DNA of 64,000 nucleotides from Mycoplasmataceae bacterium. GTDB taxonomy: Bacteria > Bacillota_I > Bacilli_A > Mycoplasmatales > Mycoplasmoidaceae. The notes under the pieces are model-generated. The model had not been told where the DNA came from and did not search any database. It worked only from the letters and a program-made list of their open reading frames with translations. Shown one piece after another: positions 23,220-34,940 of this stretch. Location: contig JAISSF010000014.1 in assembly GCA_031273215.1 (NCBI GenBank), positions 1-64,000 on the forward strand, in the 5' to 3' direction. A program made the translations under genes and the position numbers. Every line of letters begins with the position of its first letter. The first letter of the stretch is position 1.

Positions 23220-24526
23220 TGAAAAAGAAAACTAAAATATGAATTTGATCGGGATTTGGAGTTGTGTCTGCTGCAATTGTTGTTATCCCATTAGCAATCT
23301 ACTTATCTCATAGAAACCAAGTTGGTTACTACTTATCTACTAATGATTTATACTATGGTTCCGATGATTTAGATGACACCATGTATGTTACTTGTTTAAA
23401 TTCAAATAAACATAGCGGGATCGAAGTTTCAATTGCTGGTGATAAAACTAACATTGAAGAATTAGGATGAAATAAAAATAAGTACGGTATTAGAATAATA
23501 AACGCACCAGCTGCTACTGAAAATATTCTAATTAACGTTACTAAAAATGGCACACCAGTAATTCAAGATGAGAAAGTTTATTTACACGACGAAGATGACA
23601 AAATCGTAGCATTGCAAACTTCAGCACGTATTGATACTCTTTCTATGCAAATTTCTGCTAAAAATTCACACAGCGGAGGGTTAATCCCTCAGGGAGTTAG
23701 TGGGACAGCTTTTGTTGCTAAACATTTAGAAGCTGGTGATCCAGAATATGATGTTGGTGGTGGTGATTACCAATATTATTTAATTACTAATTGACACGTT
23801 GTTGAAATGATGCAAAAAATTAAAAGTGCCAACTATTACTACAACTGAACAGATACGCCAAACCACGATCTAAAACCGATATCTGATTTTAAATTATTAG
23901 AACACGGTTCTTATGAAAGTGTTAACAATAACATCGGATTCGATAGCTATTTATGTTATGCTAACTTTGGCTTATCCGATACTGGTAAATTCAGCAATGT
24001 TAATAGTATATGTGATGCAAATGGTTATCCTTTTCAACTTTCTAATAAATCCAATGCTTCAGAAGAAGAGCAATTATTTATTGGTGGATATCCAGTAAAT
24101 CAATCTTCAAGAGATACTCATTATACTTTCCTTACTTGCCGTCCTGATTTTTCTCAAGGATATAAAGAACGAATCCATGATAAACCAAAGGAAATGGTAA
24201 CGATGAGTCACTATTTAGAAGAAAAGAAATATTGAACAATTGGTAATGATGTTATTATGAAACCTACTGTTTGTGATAAACTTAGTGGTGGAGCTAGTGG
24301 AAGTATGGTAATGACCTGAGAAGGTGGAGTACCAACTTTAGTAGGCATTTACTGAGGTGGGAGAACTGTAGATAAAACTGATGCTTATTGTGGAAATATT
24401 GAAACTTATTACGCTCCTGCCGCAGAAGATCAATCTTTTAATTTTTTGGAATATAACGTTAATAGTATGTTTCCTACAGATAATACATATACAAACTATT
24501 ATTTAGACATTCCGACTGCATCATAA
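23219..24526 (+). CDS. membrane-anchored trypsin-like serine protease
   Basis: 435 aa in code 4. Basic start MKKKTKIWIWSG, then one membrane span (residues 11-32). The putative catalytic His193 is in LITNWHVVEM and Ser360 in SGGASGSMVM, the spacing and context of trypsin-fold proteases; an Asp between them (for example in NIGFDSYL) is the likely third residue. It resembles the DUF31/mycoplasma peptidase group that includes immunoglobulin-cleaving MIP proteins, but membership needs a profile search. Orientation predicts an external active domain. Confidence 0.75.
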
Positions 24527-24527
24527 T

Positions 24528-25184
24528 ATGAAAATTACCATCCTAACTTTATTCCCACAATTATTTAACGAGTTTCTAAAGAACTCGATTGTTAAAAATA
24601 TTATTGAAAAAAAAGTTGCCACTATTAAGATTGTAAATTTTAGAGATTATTCTAAACAAAAAAATAAGCAAGTGGATGATTACCAATATGGTGGTGGTGG
24701 CGGAATGGTTTTAATGTTGCAACCAATTGTTGGTGCTATTAAAGCTAATAAAACTAAAAATACTAAAGTGATTTTATTATCACCTCAAGGACAACCTTTC
24801 AAACAAGCAAAAGCAGTTTCGCTTTCAAAAGAGAAAGATATTATGCTAATCTGTGGTCACTATGAAGGTTTTGATGAGAGAATATTAAATTATGTAGATG
24901 AATCTATCTCAATCGGTGATTATGTATTAACTGGTGGAGAAATTCCCGCCATGGTTATTAGCGAAGCGGTAGTTAGATTGTTAGAAAATGGAATTAGTAA
25001 AAAATCATTAGAAAGTGAAAGTTTTAATAATAATCTCCTTGATTATGCAACTTATACAAAACCATTAAATTTTGAAGGTCATAAAGTTCCGGAAGTTTTA
25101 TTAAGTGGAAATCATAAAAAGATAGATGAATTCAGAAAAAAAGAACAAATAAAAAAAACTAAAAAAATAAGACCAGACTTATAA
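24528..25184 (+). CDS. trmD: tRNA (guanine37-N1)-methyltransferase
   Basis: 218 aa. MKITILTLFPQLF start, the DDYQYGGGGGMVLM loop, and the knot motif SIGDYVLTGGE with the SAM site LICGHYEGFDER. It methylates G37 next to the anticodon to prevent frameshifting. It begins 1 nt after the protease stop. Confidence 0.98.
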   Translation: MKITILTLFPQLFNEFLKNSIVKNIIEKKVATIKIVNFRDYSKQKNKQVDDYQYGGGGGMVLMLQPIVGAIKANKTKNTKVILLSPQGQPFKQAKAVSLSKEKDIMLICGHYEGFDERILNYVDESISIGDYVLTGGEIPAMVISEAVVRLLENGISKKSLESESFNNNLLDYATYTKPLNFEGHKVPEVLLSGNHKKIDEFRKKEQIKKTKKIRPDL

Positions 25185-25191
25185 TATCACT

Positions 25192-25638
25192 ATGTGAGGC
25201 AAAAAGAAAAACACTGAGAAAAAATCTAAATGATGAAAGTCTAATGAGAGTGATGATTTTAGCGTTGCTCTAGGTTCTAGTTATAAAGTGGTTAGAGGAT
25301 TAATGATAGTTGTTATGGCGGGTTTAATCTTAGTTGGTATTTCTACAGTTTTCCGTACATCTGGTGATTACTATAACAACGATGCGTGAAAAGGATTATT
25401 AATTGCTGGTAGTGTAATTGCTGGTAGTGGAATGATTGGTGTATTTGCAGCACTTTTAGTTCAAGTTAAGCAAAATAAACTTAGAGACAGAAACGATAAA
25501 AAGAAAATAGAAATGAGAATGAAATTAGCGGAAGCTGAAAAGAAATACAGAGAAAGTCAAAAACATATTGTTGCTGATAACAAACGTTTAGATGAACTTA
25601 AAAAAAAACAAGATAAAAAGAGAAACAAGTTAGATTAA
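25192..25638 (+). CDS. hypothetical two-TM protein with coiled coil
   Basis: 148 aa. The polar Lys/Trp-rich head uses several TGA Trp codons (MWGKKKNTEKKSKWW). Two membrane spans lie at about residues 40-56 and 68-90. A long charged coiled coil follows (KIEMRMKLAEAEKKYRESQK). It overlaps ruvX by one base. No family recognised; the position between trmD and ruvX suggests simple operon membership. Confidence 0.75.
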
Positions 25639-26081
25639 TGAGAATTTTAGGTATTGATCTAGGAACAAAGAGTATGGGTTTAGCTATTACCGATACTTCT
25701 CAAACGATTATTAATGCGCTTGAAAACTTTGAATTTGCTAAAAATAATTATGAGCTATGTTTTGAAAGACTAAGAAAACTAGTCGATACATATAAAAACG
25801 AAATTGGTACTATAGTATTAGGCTGACCATTAAAATTAAGTGGTGAAAAAAGTGATTGAACAATTACTGTAGAAAACTTTGGAAAAAAACTAGTTAAATT
25901 ATTCCCAACAATCAAAATTATGCTTCAAGATGAAAGAATGACTACAAAGAACGCTACCGAAAGTCTTAAATACTCCATGGGGTTGAAGTGTAGCAAGATT
26001 AAGAAGATTAAAGATAAGATGAGTGCTTATTTAATTTTAGAAGAATATTTAAGCGCTTCTAATAAACATAGAAAAGAATAA
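25638..26081 (+). CDS. ruvX: RuvX/YqgF RNase H-fold nuclease
   Basis: 147 aa. The RNase H-fold start ILGIDLGTKSMGLAIT supplies the first acidic residue, LGWPLKLSG is the conserved middle motif (Trp is TGA), and LQDERMTT supplies the DER triad. YqgF proteins act in 16S rRNA 5' processing and have been proposed as Holliday junction resolvases. The 3' end overlaps pknB by 23 nt on the opposite strand. Confidence 0.92.
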
Positions 26082-27330
26082 TTACAAATACTAATACTAA
26101 TACCCCAATAATAGTAAATGTAGTATAGAATCATGTTTCTTCGTATCAATGAGTCTTAATGTTAGGAATGTCTATAAATTTATCTTTGGTTTGGAATCTT
26201 CTATCTTTTAAAGGTTTTAATAATGGCTGGTTTAATTCTGTCAAATTATTTTCCTCTACATCTTTTTGTAATTTCTCAACATCATCAATAATTTCTTCTA
26301 CGCTCTTATACATTTGAATTGGATTTTGTACTCCCGGCAATGGTTTCATGCCCAATCCTCTGATTCATTCGCCTTTTGTGTTGAAGTTCTTGCTAGCAGT
26401 TAACCGTAAAATAATGTTTTCAGCCTCAGGAGGGGTATTCATTTCACTAATGATAGGGATATCATAGTTAGCCGCAATATTAAGCACCTTGCTCTCATCT
26501 TTGCCTTCAGGTATAATGAATGGTTTAGCCCCAGTTAGCATTTCGTAGAAGATAATTCCTAATGCGTAGAAGTCAAATTGAACACCTATCTTATTAAGAA
26601 TCTCGTTAAACTTTTCTTTATCATTCTTAAATTGTCTTACTTCTAATATTTGTGGAGTTAGATAATAGGCTGTACCAAAGATTTCATCGTCTTTAGTAAA
26701 AAAAGATTCCTGATCAAATATTGTATCAGTTAAGTTTTCATTTTTTAAAGTCATCGCAATACCGAAGTCAAATATCTTAATTTCAGTTAAGTCTCCCGAA
26801 AGCATAATATTCTCCGGTTTTAAATCTCTATGGATTAATTTGTGTGGTAAGTTATGAATATCTTGGATAACAAGTAATATTTTTTTAAGAATATAAATTG
26901 AATCTTGTACATTCAATGATTTCTTTTTACTTAAAATTTTTCTTAGCGTATCACCATTAACATATTCCATGACAATGTAGATAGTTTCTTCTTCAATTTT
27001 TGCATCATATATTTCTACAACATATTTCTTACCACTAGTTAGCGATTGCGTACGGAAGTGTGTTTTAATTTCATTTTGGAACTTAATTCAATCCGCTTCA
27101 TCAACATCTTTAGTTTTAGTAATAACTTTAACAGCTACGTGCATTTTTTTGTAATCAAAATATGTATCTTTCTTAATTGTTAAGTTCTTTGCTAAATAAA
27201 CAACCGAACTCATTCCACCTTCACCGATCTTTTTAACAATTTCATATTTGCCGTCTAGAATCAACTCACCTGGTTGAAATACTTTAAAAGAAGCTTTTTT
27301 TGTAGGTTTACTTGTTTTATTTGTTTGCAT
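26059..27330 (-). CDS. pknB: eukaryotic-type Ser/Thr protein kinase
   Basis: 423 aa. The cytosolic kinase domain has the G-loop GEGGMSSV (36-43), Lys68 in VAVKV, the catalytic loop HRDLKPEN (167-174), and DFG near 189. A C-terminal span (TIIGVLVLVFVIILF) ends almost at the terminus, so no PASTA sensor follows. This is expected in a cell without peptidoglycan. It is the partner of prpC; the start overlaps the prpC end by 14 nt. Confidence 0.95.
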
Positions 27331-28117
27331 TTACTTTAATAATAATAGCCGTTAAGTTATCATTACTCTTGTTAGCTATAGCTTCTTCAACAACTTTCTT
27401 TGCTACATCACTGAAATTTTCTGTTTCGCCAATGATTGCATTAATTCTATCATTTTTAATTCAGTGGTATACACCATCACTACATATATAGAATAGATCA
27501 TCTGCTTTAATATTCTCAATTGTTTTGTATCAACTGTCGTCTTTTTTAATTTTAATTCCGGTCTCAATACATTTAGTTAATGCGATCAAACTATTTTTAT
27601 TGGCTTCTAAAGCTTTTTTCTCTTCTTCGTTTATTTGTGTAATTCAAGCCGGATGCATTTCTCTTTGTTTTTGATATTTTGCTCTTAGAAAGTTATAAAG
27701 GTTGTGGTCTCAAGAAGTTTGTTTTCATAAATTATTTTGATAGTTATAGTAATATATTCTTGAATCTCCAATGTTTGCACTTTCAACAACATCGCCTGTT
27801 ATTAAAAGGGCACAAACAGTTGTACCCATCTTGCTACCTTTTAATGTTTTTTTGTTAATAATTTTTGTACTATCAATTAAAACTTTGTTGTAGAATTTAG
27901 AAAAGTTGGTGATTTTCTTTTTTGCTAAGAAAGCATCACGGAATCGGGACACTACGGCTTTAGATGCAACTTGTGAATCATCATCTCCGCCAATGCCATC
28001 ACAAACAACAGCAAGCAATTGACCTGTGCTATTTTTCTCGTACATGTAGAAGTCTTCGTTAATAGCTCTTATTCCTTTTTTGCTATGCGCTGATATTGAT
28101 AAATTAATTGTTTTCAT
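27317..28117 (-). CDS. prpC: PP2C-type protein phosphatase
   Basis: 266 aa. PPM metal-binding motifs: INEDFYMY, VCDGIGGDDD, GTTVCALL, GDSRIYY, ICSDGVYHW, SNDNLTAI. It reverses phosphorylation by the adjacent kinase. Order rlmN-prpC-pknB with overlaps of 14 nt at both junctions matches the Firmicute arrangement. Confidence 0.96.
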
Positions 28118-29138
28118 ATTTTGCTCTTAATTGTCCGCAGGCTGCTTCGATTTCTAAACCACGTTCTAACCTTGTGGTAACATTAATATTGTTGGATTTC
28201 AATGTCTTAGCGAACTGACTTGCATTTTTGCTCCTTGCAAAATCATGCTCACTTATTTTATTATATAAAATAATGTTTACATAGCAATTTAAACCTTGTA
28301 ATAAATTAGCTAATTCGTTAGCATTTTCCTTAGAATCATTCACATTTTCTAATAATAAGTATTCAAAGGTGATTCTTCTATTAACTACCTTACTATATTT
28401 CCTTAATTCACCAATAAGTTTATTAATGTTATAAACCGTATTAACAGGCATAATCTTGTTTCGAATGGTATCGTTAGGGGCGTGGAGAGAAACCGCTAAA
28501 TTACACTGTGGAAAATCTTTTGCATAGGTTAAAATTTTATCGATCAATCCACAAGTTGAAACTGTGATATGTCTTGCACCGATTCCTAATCCAAATGGTT
28601 CCGTGAATATTTTTAATGCTTTTTTAAGGTTTTCATAGTTATCAAATGGTTCTCCAATACCCATAACTACTACATTAGAGATATTCTTGTTAAATTTTTC
28701 ATTAATATATTGATTAGCAACAAATAATTGGTTTACAATTTCATATTCATGCAAATCTCTAACTTTCTTTAATAATCCAGAAGCACAGAACTTACATCCC
28801 ATATTACACCCTACTTGAGTGGACAAACAAATGCTAAATCCATAATCAAATTCCATAACAACAGTTTCAATCTTTTGTTTATCTTCTAATTCAAATAGTA
28901 TTTTGGTGGTATTATCTTTTTTATCTACCAAAATATCGATAATCCCCAATTTAGGGATATAAAAGTTATCTTTAATTACTTGCATTGCAGTTTTACTAAT
29001 ATTGCTCATTTTTTCAAATTCAGTAACGTGTTTTTGATACACTCATTGATATACTTGTTTAGCACTAAATTTTTTTAGGTTTAGTTTCTCAAAAATACCT
29101 TCTAGTTCCACAAGAGAAAAACTTAAAATGTTATGCAC
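28104..29138 (-). CDS. rlmN: 23S rRNA/tRNA adenine C2 methyltransferase RlmN
   Basis: 344 aa from GTG 29138. That start is chosen because it restores the N-terminal RlmN region (LSFSLVELEGIFEKL, then FSAKQVYQWVYQ) and lies exactly 6 nt after TATAAT (29145-29150, minus strand). The radical SAM cluster motif CNMGCKFC is near 111-118 and the C-terminal catalytic Cys is in EAACGQLR. It methylates A2503 of 23S rRNA and A37 of some tRNAs. Confidence 0.95.
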
Positions 29139-29202
29139 TCAATAATTATATTTAATACTATGTATTGCATACAACAAAATAATTAATATTTATAATGTTT
29201 TT

Positions 29203-29565
29203 ATGATATTACTATATATTGGCTTATTCTGTGGCTTTGTAGCTTTACTTTGTGGTATCCTTGCGGTTAGCCTTAAAAACTACGGGTTATGTGTGGCTGG
29301 AGTAGTTACTGGAATTATTGGGGAAATTGCAGCAATAATTTTATTACCCTTATATATATTAGTAATCGTACATGATCATACCACATTAGAAGTATTATTA
29401 GTTGGTGTATTAACTGCTGTGATTTCTTTTGTGGGTTACATGCTCGCTTGTAAAGAATGAAAAAACCAACGTGCTTTGAAAAATAAAAAAAACTTGGAAA
29501 AAAGTGCAGGTATAGAAGAAAAACCAGAAACTAAAGGTAAAAAAGATAACCCTTTTTCCTCATAA
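29203..29565 (+). CDS. hypothetical three-TM protein
   Basis: 120 aa. Hydrophobic from the first residue, with spans at about 2-22, 29-54 and 62-83, then a charged cytosolic tail (KNKKNLEKSAGIEEKPETK). One TGA Trp follows the last span. Divergent from rlmN. No family recognised. Confidence 0.65.
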
Positions 29566-29690
29566 AATAGGAGTTTCAAAGCTAATGGAATAGTAAGCCT
29601 GCTCAAATTAAGAATGACTAAAATTGAAATACGCTTGAGGATATATTTGCGTGAAACGAAAATAAAGATATAATTGTAATATATATATAT

Positions 29691-32042
29691 ATGAGCATTA
29701 AAATATTGCTTCCTGTGTCAACTATTGCTCTTATTGGAGGCAGTATTACTTCACCCATTTTTTTAACAAGTTGTTCTAACAAAAATATCCCTACAGAAAA
29801 ATTTCTTGAAATTGATGTTGAAGATAATGTTGGAGAAGCTTCCGAGGATTTTGTTGTTGAAGGTACATACGATACAAACGGATATAATGGAGAGCATTTC
29901 CAATTAATTGGAGATAACGCCAATGATTTTATCAACTTCAATTTCTTTGCTGGGAAATTCAGTGCTACCCTACCACATACTGAACAACCAGGACAATACA
30001 CATTGCAATTCAGTGATATTGACTATGGAGTTGTATCTAATCCGGAAGTTATCACTTTAACACCGCCTCCGACAACTTTGTCTATTGCCACAGATAACTA
30101 CTCTGGATTGGTTGGGCAAACATTGGATATTTCTGGAACATGAAGTAGTGGAAATTTTACGCCTAATATTGATGATTTGGTATTAGCTGGGGATGATGCA
30201 GACATATTTGAAAATTTTGAAACGGATGATGGCAGTTTTACCGTTGCCATTCCTAATACGGTAGCAGTTGGGACTTATAGTTTACAAATCGAAGATGTTT
30301 CCACACATATATATTCAAATGCAATTCCTGTTGTAATTACAAATTTTGATATCTCTGTTACTTCTCAAACAACTGCTCAAGCCAATAATATTCTTTACAT
30401 ATCTGGTACAATGTCATATGATGACCAATTCACACCTAGTACATTTGTGACAACAGGGGAAGATGACGATATATTTCAAAACTTATATTTTAATTATTTA
30501 GAAAAAACATTCACTGCTATTATCCCAGCGAATGTATCAGCGGGGACGTATAAATTACAATTAAAAGATCAAGGTTCTAATTTAATTTCAAACGAGATTG
30601 ACTTTAATTTATGTAGTTTAAGTATTGGTGTAGAAAGCACGGAATATACTGCTGGAATATTATCTACGATAAGTGGTTCTTTTGATGCTGATGGTTTTGC
30701 ACCAAACTCATTAACTTTGACAGGAACTGATTCTGGACAATTTTTAAATTTTACGCCTAACTATATCGATAAAACTTTTACAGTTGAAATCCCTAATACC
30801 ACACCCTTAGGATCATACCAATTGAAATTAATTGATCAAAATACTGGAATAATTTCTCAACAATTATTAATTACTTTGATTGCTCCTACTGACGCAGAAT
30901 TACAAATAGCAAGTACAAATACCATTGGCTATGAAGGTACTACATTAGAAGTTTCAGGAACATATATCGGGGTAAATTTTAGTCCAACTGGTGCCAATTT
31001 GCAAGTAACTGGTATCAATGCTTCTGTATTCAATAATTTTATCGCAGATGCTGGTTCATTTACTGTGGATGTTGACGGTGGGGTTGCCCCAGGTGTATAT
31101 GCTCTTCAAATTATTGACACAGTTACGCAAATAGTTTCTGATGTGAATTATATTACAATAACGGAATCACCATATAGAATCAATGATGCACAATTATCTG
31201 TTAGTAATGATGGAACTACATTAAATATCGATGGTGAAACTACATTTCCAGAAGGAGATATTTTGGGATTAACTTCTGACTGTGCTATGATATTTTCAAA
31301 TTTTGAACAAGACGGTAATTCATTCCATACAGAACTGATATCAACAACTCCATTAGGTTATTATCTTTTGAGGGTTTTTGATACTAATATTCAAATGGCA
31401 TCTAAAACCATCACAATTGGAGTTGGGAATGAAGATGGGACAAGTTGAACAGGTAGGACGGGTGGAACTGTAGCAACTTCTCTTGAAGAAAACACACACA
31501 CAGCTACTTTAGTTAATTCTCCTAATAATAATTATTATGTAAATGGGTTGGTTATACCTTCTGTAATTTCAAAAGATTCTAAATTTTACACACTAACCAA
31601 AATTGGTGATAGTGCTTTTGGATACAAATTTAGTGTTGGTGGGACATTAACATTGCCGTTATCTATAGAAATTATAGAGCCTCACGCATTTGATCCTTTT
31701 GGCCAATCAGGGTTTACTGAAATTGATTCAACACAAACCTATAATTTAACTTATATTGGAGAAGGGGCATTTTTGCGAAATAAGTGGGTTGGTAGTATAA
31801 CTTTTAATAAGCGTTTACAACATATCGATAGTGTAGCATTTTCTCTTTCTCATATTACTGCTATATATTTTGATGGTTTTGATGACGACCCGACTAACTG
31901 AACAGATGGAGCTTTTAGTGAATGATATCCTGGTGAACAAGGTGGGATTGTAAAAAGCATCAATGGATCTTTAACATCTACACAAGCATTACAATATATG
32001 AGAAGCATAGGCTTAAATCAAAATTGGACAGCTATCGACTAG
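29691..32042 (+). CDS. large lipoprotein: six beta-sandwich-like repeats plus LRR domain
   Basis: 783 aa. Signal MSIKILLPVSTIALIGGS and lipobox FLTSC. From about residue 40 to 580 there are six tandem repeats of about 90 residues. Each has ISGT near the start, a LxGxDAxxFxNF centre, SFTVxIPNT, and YxLQIxDxxTxIxSN near the end. The repeats look like bacterial Ig-like or big-domain sandwiches, but no named family is claimed. A BspA-type LRR block follows (IGDSAFGYKF, IEPHAFDPFG, IGEGAFLRNK). It is probably a long surface stalk with an adhesive tip. An (AT)6 run lies directly before the ATG. Confidence 0.88.
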
Positions 32043-32079
32043 CTTAATTTCTTTAATTATTTTTTCAAAAATCCCAACG

Positions 32080-32095
32080 TTTTTTTTTTTTTTTT
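32080..32095 (+). promoter_or_regulatory. T16 tract in the -35/-10 spacer of a lipoprotein promoter
   Basis: Sixteen consecutive T lie 4 nt before TATAAT (32100-32105), which is 9 nt before ATG 32115. The tract fills most of the spacer where its length would set the -35/-10 distance. In M. hyorhinis vlp genes a homopolymer (poly-A) in the same place switches transcription on and off. Here the same role is inferred. Confidence 0.65.
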
Positions 32096-32114
32096 GAATT
32101 ATAATATTATATAG

Positions 32115-33280
32115 ATGAATAAAAAAACTATATTAAAAACTTTACTTCCTATATCTTCTTTAGCTCTTATTGGGGGGGTTCTTTAGTCTTAACTAGTTGT
32201 AGCAAAAACACACCTACAGTAGATATACCTGATCCAACAGTTCATATGTTTTTTGATGCACCTTTTTCAAGTCGTGATCAATCTGTTATTAATGAAGTTC
32301 AACACTCTGTTAATTTAATTTCATATGGTTCTTTACCAAATGATTCATCGGATAATACAGAATATACAATTATCGGTGGCACTGAACACTTATACGCATA
32401 TGATCATGAACTTGCAACTCAAGTCAAATATGATTTATTAAACGATTCTGGTAGAGAAGAATGGTTAGAAATCATCAATAAAGGCAATGCTCGTAATTTT
32501 GAATTTTCTGCAGTTCAAAATGATCCTAATTTTCGTTTATTTAAATTTAGTATAGATACATTTTTCCCAGTAAATCTTGATGATACTAAATGAGATTTTA
32601 TTTATCAAGCAAGTTTTGTTAAGAATGCTACTGGGAAAGTTGTGCAGAATGTTTCTTATATCCCTACTGGTGAATATGATACACCCGATGATCACCACAT
32701 GCAATTAGAGATTAATTCAGTTGGGGCTATGGATGGTACTGTTTTTGATTCTAATTCCAGTGCTAATTATCTAGTAACTTTAACAAATGTTAAAACAGAT
32801 CTTTTTACAACAGGTACACCACCAAATTCTATTGGAGTAAGCTTTGGTACAGACCCTCGTAATATTGTTAGTTTTGATATTCCTGAAGGTCCGGGATTAA
32901 ATTCATTCAATGGTATGTTGTGATACATCGATGGAGAAAAAGCCTATCAAACTTCTCCTATAGTTAATATTACAATTGATAATTATTATGTTCGAAATTT
33001 CTATGCTCCAATGTTTTTAGAACCTAATGGTTCAACTCCAGCTAACCATACATTAAAAACAATTAGGTTTACTGATAGAAATATTCCTTTCTTTGCAAAA
33101 GGCGTTTGAAGTAATTTACAATATGTGTACCCTGGTGAAAGTGAAAAATTAGAGATCCACATTCCAGAACATGCTAATGTTGATGAATGAAAACAAGCCA
33201 TCATTGACTCGTTCGCTGGGGCGCCAGATCCTTCTGTTTTGTTCGCACATGTTAATTTCATTGTTGATGGCCAAAATTAA
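32115..33280 (+). pseudogene. phase-variable lipoprotein, currently out of frame
   Basis: ATG 32115 opens the family signal (MNKKTILKTLLPISSLALIGG), but the frame stops at TAG about 70 nt in because the G tract at 32172-32178 is seven long. With eight G the signal would read IGGGSLVLTSC and run in one open frame (365 codons from 32183) to 33280. The body has no other lesion and keeps TGA as Trp, which argues for a reversible OFF state rather than decay. The mature protein family is not recognised. It overlaps the next gene by 14 nt. Confidence 0.8.
32172..32178 (+). repeat. G7 slippage tract in lipoprotein signal sequence
   Basis: Seven G between ATT and TTCTTTAG. Adding one G, or removing two, restores the downstream frame and places a canonical LTSC lipobox at the right distance from the ATG. 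Confidence 0.85.
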
Positions 33281-34925
33281 AAAGGGGATTCTAATAGGTG
33301 TTAGTTGCGTGATTGGAGCAGGAGTTGCTGCTGGTGCTAGTATTGGTATTTATTATTCCGTTCATAAAAAAGGTACAATAAAAGAAGCAATAGTTAACTC
33401 TCTTGATGAAAATAGAAGATTAGATTTTGTAAAGTATTCCAAAATAAATTTTACCATCAACTATGTTGGTTCTGATAATCACGTAAAGGATTTGAGATTT
33501 AATTTTTTCTTAAATGATTATTTAGTTAATGATTATTTAAAAGTGATTATTATTGGCAAAAACTCTAATGTTATTAACGCCTATATTGAAGTTGTTAAAG
33601 AACCACCATTACCTAGTAGCGAATCACTAATAAATATGGAAGTGTATGATGTTAATAACCCAGACACTATCTTGGATCACAAATCTTTCACTTTATCAGA
33701 ATACATTGCAAGCGTTCCAATCCCTGAATCATGTTATGATATTGAAGTTGGTGAAGATAATTTACAACATTTAAAAGGTTTTAGTGGAGTTGATATTCCT
33801 TCAGACTGTAATGCTATGATTATCCCCTCTTATGTTGATGTCATTGATGAGTGTGCATTTGTTAGTTTTAATTCATGATATATTAACAGCACTATTCCAT
33901 CCAACATAGAAAAAATTGTTGTTAGTGGATCATGTAAAATCGAAAAGGGTGCTTTCATGTCCAATCCATTTAAACATATTATTTTAGATGGGTATGTCTA
34001 TTTATCCCCATCATCTTTTAGTAGAGGCTATGGTATAGATCTGCTTTCAAGTAATTCTTATATGCCTGATAATACTAAAGTTTATATTGGGCCTAATGTT
34101 ACAAATATATATTCAACCGGTGTTATAGATATTAGACTACTAATGTCTGGCTCTCCACAACCAAGCCATAATGACTGAGTATACCCTTCATTTTCTGGGA
34201 TTAAATTTGATATTGATAGTGTAAATGTTTCTCCGCAAAACAAACATTATGAATTAGTTAATACATTTGATTATTTAAATAAAATTATTGGTTCTACATT
34301 ATTGCCAAAAAATAATCATACTCAAAAAACTGATGGGATGGTTCTTCCTGTAGGCGATATTATCACTGGCTGTGTTGACGTCAATGATTGAGGAAAAGAA
34401 AACCAAATTTATAATGTTCCATTAATTAGCCATATTAGCTGCAAAGCACTCAATCTAGGTGTTAATGTAGCAAGTGGTGTTTCGAATGTTGATGGATATA
34501 CATCTAGTGGAGATTCTTATATTACTAATCTGTCATTTTCTCCAAATGGGGCACGTGGTTTTTTTGCTAATTTTTCTGGTTTGTCATTAGTTTCAACAGT
34601 AGATAAAAATGATTTTATACACGCTTGTACTTCTAGAGGGTTGCTTGATAATGCCTATCTCCAAACAACCAATAATAATATGAATTCTATTTCACTCGCT
34701 TCATCACTCGTAGATAATGCAGCAGTAGACAATTTGCTTGAACAACTAGAATACTATATTGAATCTACTTCTGGAGCAACTTCAATATTCCCATGTTTAA
34801 ACCTACCATTCGCTAAATACGGTTCAGGTGGTTACTTTTACTATCGTAGTTCAAACGGTGCAACTAACACATCCGACTATATGCAAAATGCGTATGATTT
34901 AGATGAGAACCTATTCACATTATAA
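33267..34925 (+). CDS. membrane-anchored surface protein, LRR-like part
   Basis: 552 aa. Start MAKIKKGILIGVSCVIGAGV gives a signal anchor of about 24 residues without a lipobox Cys. The middle region shows BspA-like strands (IDECAFVSF, IEKGAFMSNPFKHI) and the rest is Ser/Asn/Gly-rich. The ATG lies 14 nt inside the end of the previous, currently frameshifted gene, so its translation may depend on the state of that gene. Three or more TGA are Trp. Confidence 0.75.
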
Positions 34926-34928
34926 ACT

Positions 34929-34934
34929 TATAAT
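34929..34934 (+). promoter_or_regulatory. -10 box of ssrA
   Basis: TATAAT begins 4 nt after the stop of the surface gene and ends 6 nt before the mature 5' G of tmRNA. Because the RNA 5' end is fixed by its acceptor stem, this spacing calibrates transcription start sites for other TATAAT boxes in the window. Confidence 0.8.
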
Positions 34935-34940
34935 ATTTAT

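Noticed and set aside
29679-29692. (AT)6 run before the 29691 ATG as a phase switch
   Set aside because: AT runs of this size are common in front of many genes here, so there is no specific support.
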